Assembly (NCBI RefSeq): GCF_022965805.1 | Contig: NW_027331395.1 | Location: 186,001-250,000, forward strand | DNA length: 64,000 bases | Reading direction: 5' to 3' | From: Primulina eburnea | Taxonomy: Eukaryota; Streptophyta; Magnoliopsida; Lamiales; Gesneriaceae | Shown: positions 59,893 through 64,000 of the stretch, piece after piece | Layout: each line of letters begins with the position of its first letter | How positions within the stretch are numbered: position 1 is the stretch's first letter | The notes under the pieces: model-generated | The model's input: the letters and a program-made list of their open reading frames with translations, nothing else | Databases searched by the model: none | What the model was told of the DNA's origin: nothing | Position numbers and translations under genes: made by a program

Positions 59893-61880
59893 TTGTAAGG
59901 TCCGAGATGTTATCATTTTGTGAGACTCCGAAAATAAAATCGTATTGATGGCATTTTGGTAATTAAGTGGAAAAATACTTAATTTAAATGGCATGGCATT
60001 TTCGTAATTATTGAATGACATTGCTGGATGGCATTTTCGTAATTATGGATGGCATTTTTGTAATTATGGGATGACAATGGCATTTTCGTAATTATGGGAG
60101 GTCAATGGCATTTTCGTAAATAGTGGATGGCATTTTCGTAATTTTGAGAAATTGGGCAAAAACATGGAGGAAACACGTGTGATGGCCATGCAATATATCT
60201 ATATATTCTTCCTTCTTTCCTTCAGCGAGAAACTGAGACATTCGCCCGTAAAAATCTCTCAAACTCCTCGTTGCTTTAAATTGATAATGTGCGAGATCTA
60301 TCCGGCAGAATTTGAATCCGGACGTAGTACTGTGATCCTAGCATCGACAGCTACTACAGGACGTAAGTGTTATTGATTTCTGGTATCATTTGAAATTATG
60401 ATGTTGTAGGAATTTGATATAATTCATATATGATGTTCTTGACATGTTAGACATCGTAGAATCGAAGTCAGATTAAGAAACAGACTGATTATGGAATTGT
60501 TATGAATTTCTGATTATAATCGGTTGATACCGGACAGATTTGAATTGTGATTGGATTACGGATTGTATTGGATATGAGTTATAGATTGTAACTGTTATCT
60601 GGTGAATTGGTATTGACGGGGATATTAAAATTGTACCGTTATACCGTTGATTTTGAATTAAATCCAGATTGATCAGATTATTATGGAATTGACTAGTATA
60701 TTGATATGAGATTATTGATATTGTCAGTACCAGACAGATTGTGAGTTCAGGACTTCGACTGAGCCAGAAACCGACGAAAGAAAGGTATAAGTCAATGTGG
60801 TATTGGGAGATGGACTTGAGTCGGTTTAGACTTGGGTTTCCCTAAATCACATACTTTACTTTATTGCATTGATATTTGCATTGAGTTGATTGATATACTT
60901 GTTCTCTTGATTTTAGACAGCAGGTATTAGAGGAGTAATCTTATGACAGAAGTGCCGTTAGTGGTGGGATCACCACGGGCACATTGCACGATGTCATAAG
61001 ATGGTGTATTGGCGGATGTGCGAAAGACTGTCACTGGATGTTTGGCTATCGATGTGGATAGGATGGTGGCTTTTTCTATTACTGTTAATCAGTATTGTAT
61101 CGATGTGGATAGATTAGTAGCTCTTCTATTACTGTTAATCGATGTCATATCGATGTGGATAGAATTAGAGTTGCTTCTATTACTATTAATCGGTACTATA
61201 TTGATGTGGATAGAATAATAGCTTCCTCTATTACTGGTAATCGATACCGTATCGATGTGAATAGAACTGGAGTCTTTTCTATTACTGTTGATCGATACCA
61301 TATCGGCGTGGATAGAACTGGAGTCTTTTCTATTACTGCTAGTCGATATACGCATGCCAACTTCTGGAATCGGGATCCCTAGACTAGGATTGAGTCTAGT
61401 CTGAATGATGTAGCTACGAGTATTGTCGACAGTTTGATATTGATTATGTTTCAGATTTTGATACATATATCTGTCACCTGATTACATGCTTTATATTGTT
61501 TATATGATTGCATGTTTCGTTGATTTATACTGGGAGTATATTCTCACCAGTTTATCCGGTTGTTGTCTTGTCTGTATGTGTACTCGACAACAGGTGGGAC
61601 AGGATCAGGGTCCAGGAGATGAAGAGAGAGATCGTGATTAGAGTGGTGGCACCGGACTTGGACTAGAGATATGGTTGAACACTTGATAGTAGTTGTCAAA
61701 CCCTAGTTTGAATAAATGTTTGTGATACAGGACTTGTATTTTATATATATTGATATGTATATATGGTTTGATTTCACTACGTTCCGCATTTTTTAAAAAA
61801 AAAAAATTAGACCCTGTTTTATAATTGATTAATTAGTCCCAAAGATGATTAAGAACTTGATTAGCGTCCGTGTCCCCACA
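59893..61880 (+). repeat. 3' LTR of E (1988 bp)
   Basis: As the 5' LTR, with one more 51-bp unit (six, about 61042-61350), few substitutions and a shorter A tract near 61793-61806. It ends GTGTCCCCACA then TSD TGTTT. Confidence 0.94.
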
Positions 61881-61938
61881 TGTTTTATCTTAATTGATAA
61901 TTTAAATCCCAAAGATGATTAGCGTCCGGGTCCCCACA

Positions 61939-64000
61939 ACATCGAACCAGAAAAAATAGTCCTAGGCATGCCACGCAACCTAGCGACTTCTCTAAAGAAC
62001 AAATCTGCAATGTTTGAAGCATCATCGGTTTTATGACAAGCTATAAAATATGCCATCTTAGAGAATCTATCCACAACAACAAACATAGAATCCCTCCCCT
62101 TCTTATTCCTAGGCAAACACAAAATAAAGGCCATAGAAATGTCAATCCAAGTTCTTTTTAAGTATAGCACGCAAAAGTGTTCCCAAAGTTCTATTGACAA
62201 CTTCAGTTTGTCCATCCGTTTGAAGATGACTAGTAGAAAACAACAATTTTTGCCAAGTTTAGCCCAAAAAGTATTCCAAAAGTAACTCAAGAATTTAATA
62301 TCGCGATCAGAAGCAATAGACCTATTCATGCCATGCAACCTAACGACTTCTCTAAAGAACAAATCCGCAATGTTTGAAGCATCATCGGTTTTATGAAAAG
62401 CTATAAAATGTGCCATCTTAGAGAATCTATCCACAACAACAAAAATAGAATCCTTCCCCTTCTTAGTACTAGGCAAACCCAAAATAAAGTCCATAGAAAT
62501 GTCAATCCAAGTTCTTTTTAAGAATAGCACGCAAAAGTGTTCCCAAAGTTCTATTGACAACTTCAGTTTGTCCATCCGTTTGAGGATGACAAGTAGTAGA
62601 AAACAACAATTTTGTGCCAAGTTTAGCCCAGAAAGTCTTCCAAAAGTAACTCAATAATTTTACATCGCGACCAGAAACAATAGTCCTAGGCATGCCATGC
62701 AACCTAGCGACTTCTCTAAAGAACAAATCCGCCATGTTTGAAGCATCATCGGTTTTTTGACAAGCAATAAAAAGTGTCATCTTAGAGAATCTATCCACAA
62801 CAACAAAAATAGAATCCCTACCCTTCTTAGTCCTAGGCAACCCAAAATAAAGTCCATAGAAATGTCAATCCAAGTTCTTTTTAAGAATAGCAAGCAAAAG
62901 TGTTTCCAAAGTTCTATTGACAACTTCAGTTTGTCCATCTGTTTGAGGTTGACAAGTAGTAGAAAACAACAATTTTGTGCCAAGTTTAGCCTATAAAGTC
63001 TTCCAAAATTAACTCAATAATTTAACACCGCGACCAGAAACAATAGTCCTAGGCATGCCATGCAACCTAACGACTTCTCTAAAGAACAAATCCGCAATGT
63101 TTGAAGCATCATCGGGTTTATGACAAGCTATAAAATGTGCCATCTTAGAGAATCTATCCACAACAACGAAAATAGAATCCCTCCATTTCTTAGTCCTAGG
63201 CAACCCAAAATAAAGTCCATAGGAATGTCAATCCTAGTTCTTTTTATATAGCACGCAAAAGTGTTCCCAAAGTTCTATTGACAACTTCAGTTTGTCCATC
63301 CGTTTGAGGATGACAAGTAGTAGAAAACAAAAATTTTGTGACAAGTTTAGCCCAGAAAGTCTTCCGAAAGTAACTCAAGAATTTAACATCGCGACCAGAA
63401 ACAATAGTCCTAGGAATGCCATGCAACCTAGCAACTTCTCTAAATAACAAATCCGCAACGTTTGAAGCATCATCGGTTTTATGACAAGCTATAAAATGTA
63501 TCATCTTAGAGAATCTATCCACAACGACAAAAATAGAATCCCTCCCCTTCTTAGTCCTAGGCAACCCAAAATAAAGTCCATAGAAATGTCAATCCAAGTT
63601 CTTTTTAAGAATAGCCCGCAAAAGTGTTCCCAAAGTTCTATTGACAACTTCAGTTTGTCCATACGTTTGAGGATTACAAGTAGTAGAAAACAACAATTTT
63701 GAGCCCAGTTTAGCCCAGAAATTCTTCCAAAAGTAACTCAAGAATTTAACATCTCGACCAGAAACAATAGTCCTAGGAATGCCATGCAACCTAGCGACTT
63801 CTCTAAATAACAAATCCGCAATGTTTGAAGCGTCTTCGGTTTTATGACAAGCTATAAAATGTGCCATCTTAGAGAATCTATCCACAACAACAAACATAGA
63901 ATCCCTCCCCTTCTTATTCCTAGGCAAACACAAAATAAAGGCCATAGAAATGTCAATCCAAGTTCTTTTTAAGAATAGCACGCAAAAGTGTTCCCAAAGT
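61939..64000 (-). repeat. Integrase-derived satellite array, segment 4 (runs off the window)
   Basis: About 5.7 monomers, reference motif at about 61938, 62298, 62661, 63024, 63385 and 63748. Monomers around 63481-63981 are close to 32185-32775 (shared GTCCATACGTTT and GGATTACAAG changes), so array blocks on either side of the 28-kb insertion are related. One unit near 62300 keeps an Asp at the second catalytic place (ASDRD). Confidence 0.93.

Overview
The window is plant nuclear DNA, made of LTR retrotransposons nested in a satellite array. I found no host gene, tRNA, rRNA or prokaryotic feature. Plant origin is inferred from Tekay/Del-type Ty3/gypsy chromovirus polyproteins with C-terminal chromodomains, initiator-Met tRNA primer sites (TGGTATCAGAGC), 5-bp target-site duplications (TSDs) and LTRs of 1.6-2.2 kb. 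A eudicot is likely, but the species cannot be told from the sequence. The setting looks like pericentromeric or other repeat-rich heterochromatin.

The substrate is a tandem array of ~363-bp monomers (ancestral unit apparently 364 bp). On the minus strand each monomer is a slice of a Ty3/gypsy integrase core from a lineage not otherwise present here. The array is visible in four pieces (2154-2967, 15231-16628, 24465-33548, 61939-64000), about 36-37 monomers in all, and runs off the right edge.

Three LTR families have invaded it. Family T (Tekay-like, one ~1475-aa gag-pol ORF) is present as a partial copy at 1-2153 (T1), intact copies at 16629-24464 (T2, + strand, TSD ATCTT) and 45884-53662 (T3, - strand, TSD AAACA), and a solo LTR at 34672-36287 (TSD ATAAC). 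Family E (Tekay-like, full gag-pol but broken by a frameshift and two stops) is a long copy at 37218-61880 (TSD TGTTT) and a solo LTR at 8715-10660 (TSD ACACA). Family D is a gag-only, non-autonomous relative of E: D1 at 2968-15230, D2 at 41716-57614 (TSD CATTA), and solo LTRs at 3609-5802 (TSD CCCGG) and 33549-61938 (TSD ACATC, itself split by two later insertions). D copies keep an open gag, followed by a heavily decayed but still alignable pol relic.

Nesting on the right half is four insertions deep: satellite > D solo LTR > E > D2 > T3. On the left, D1 sits in the satellite and carries a D solo LTR in its 3' LTR and an E solo LTR in its internal region. The order of insertions follows from this: array first, then D1, T2 and the D LTR, then E, then D2, then T3. 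T3 is the youngest, with almost identical LTRs.

Three features go beyond ordinary annotation. (1) LTRs carry exchangeable cassettes of short repeats, mostly GC-rich dyads, in the promoter-proximal U3; one dyad type occurs in two different families. (2) D and E LTRs contain clusters of stem-loops whose stems change in a compensatory way between copies, and all three families have a covarying hairpin just before the polypurine tract. (3) D and E look like a parasite/helper pair, sharing LTR 3' ends, primer-site leader, gag and pre-PPT hairpin.
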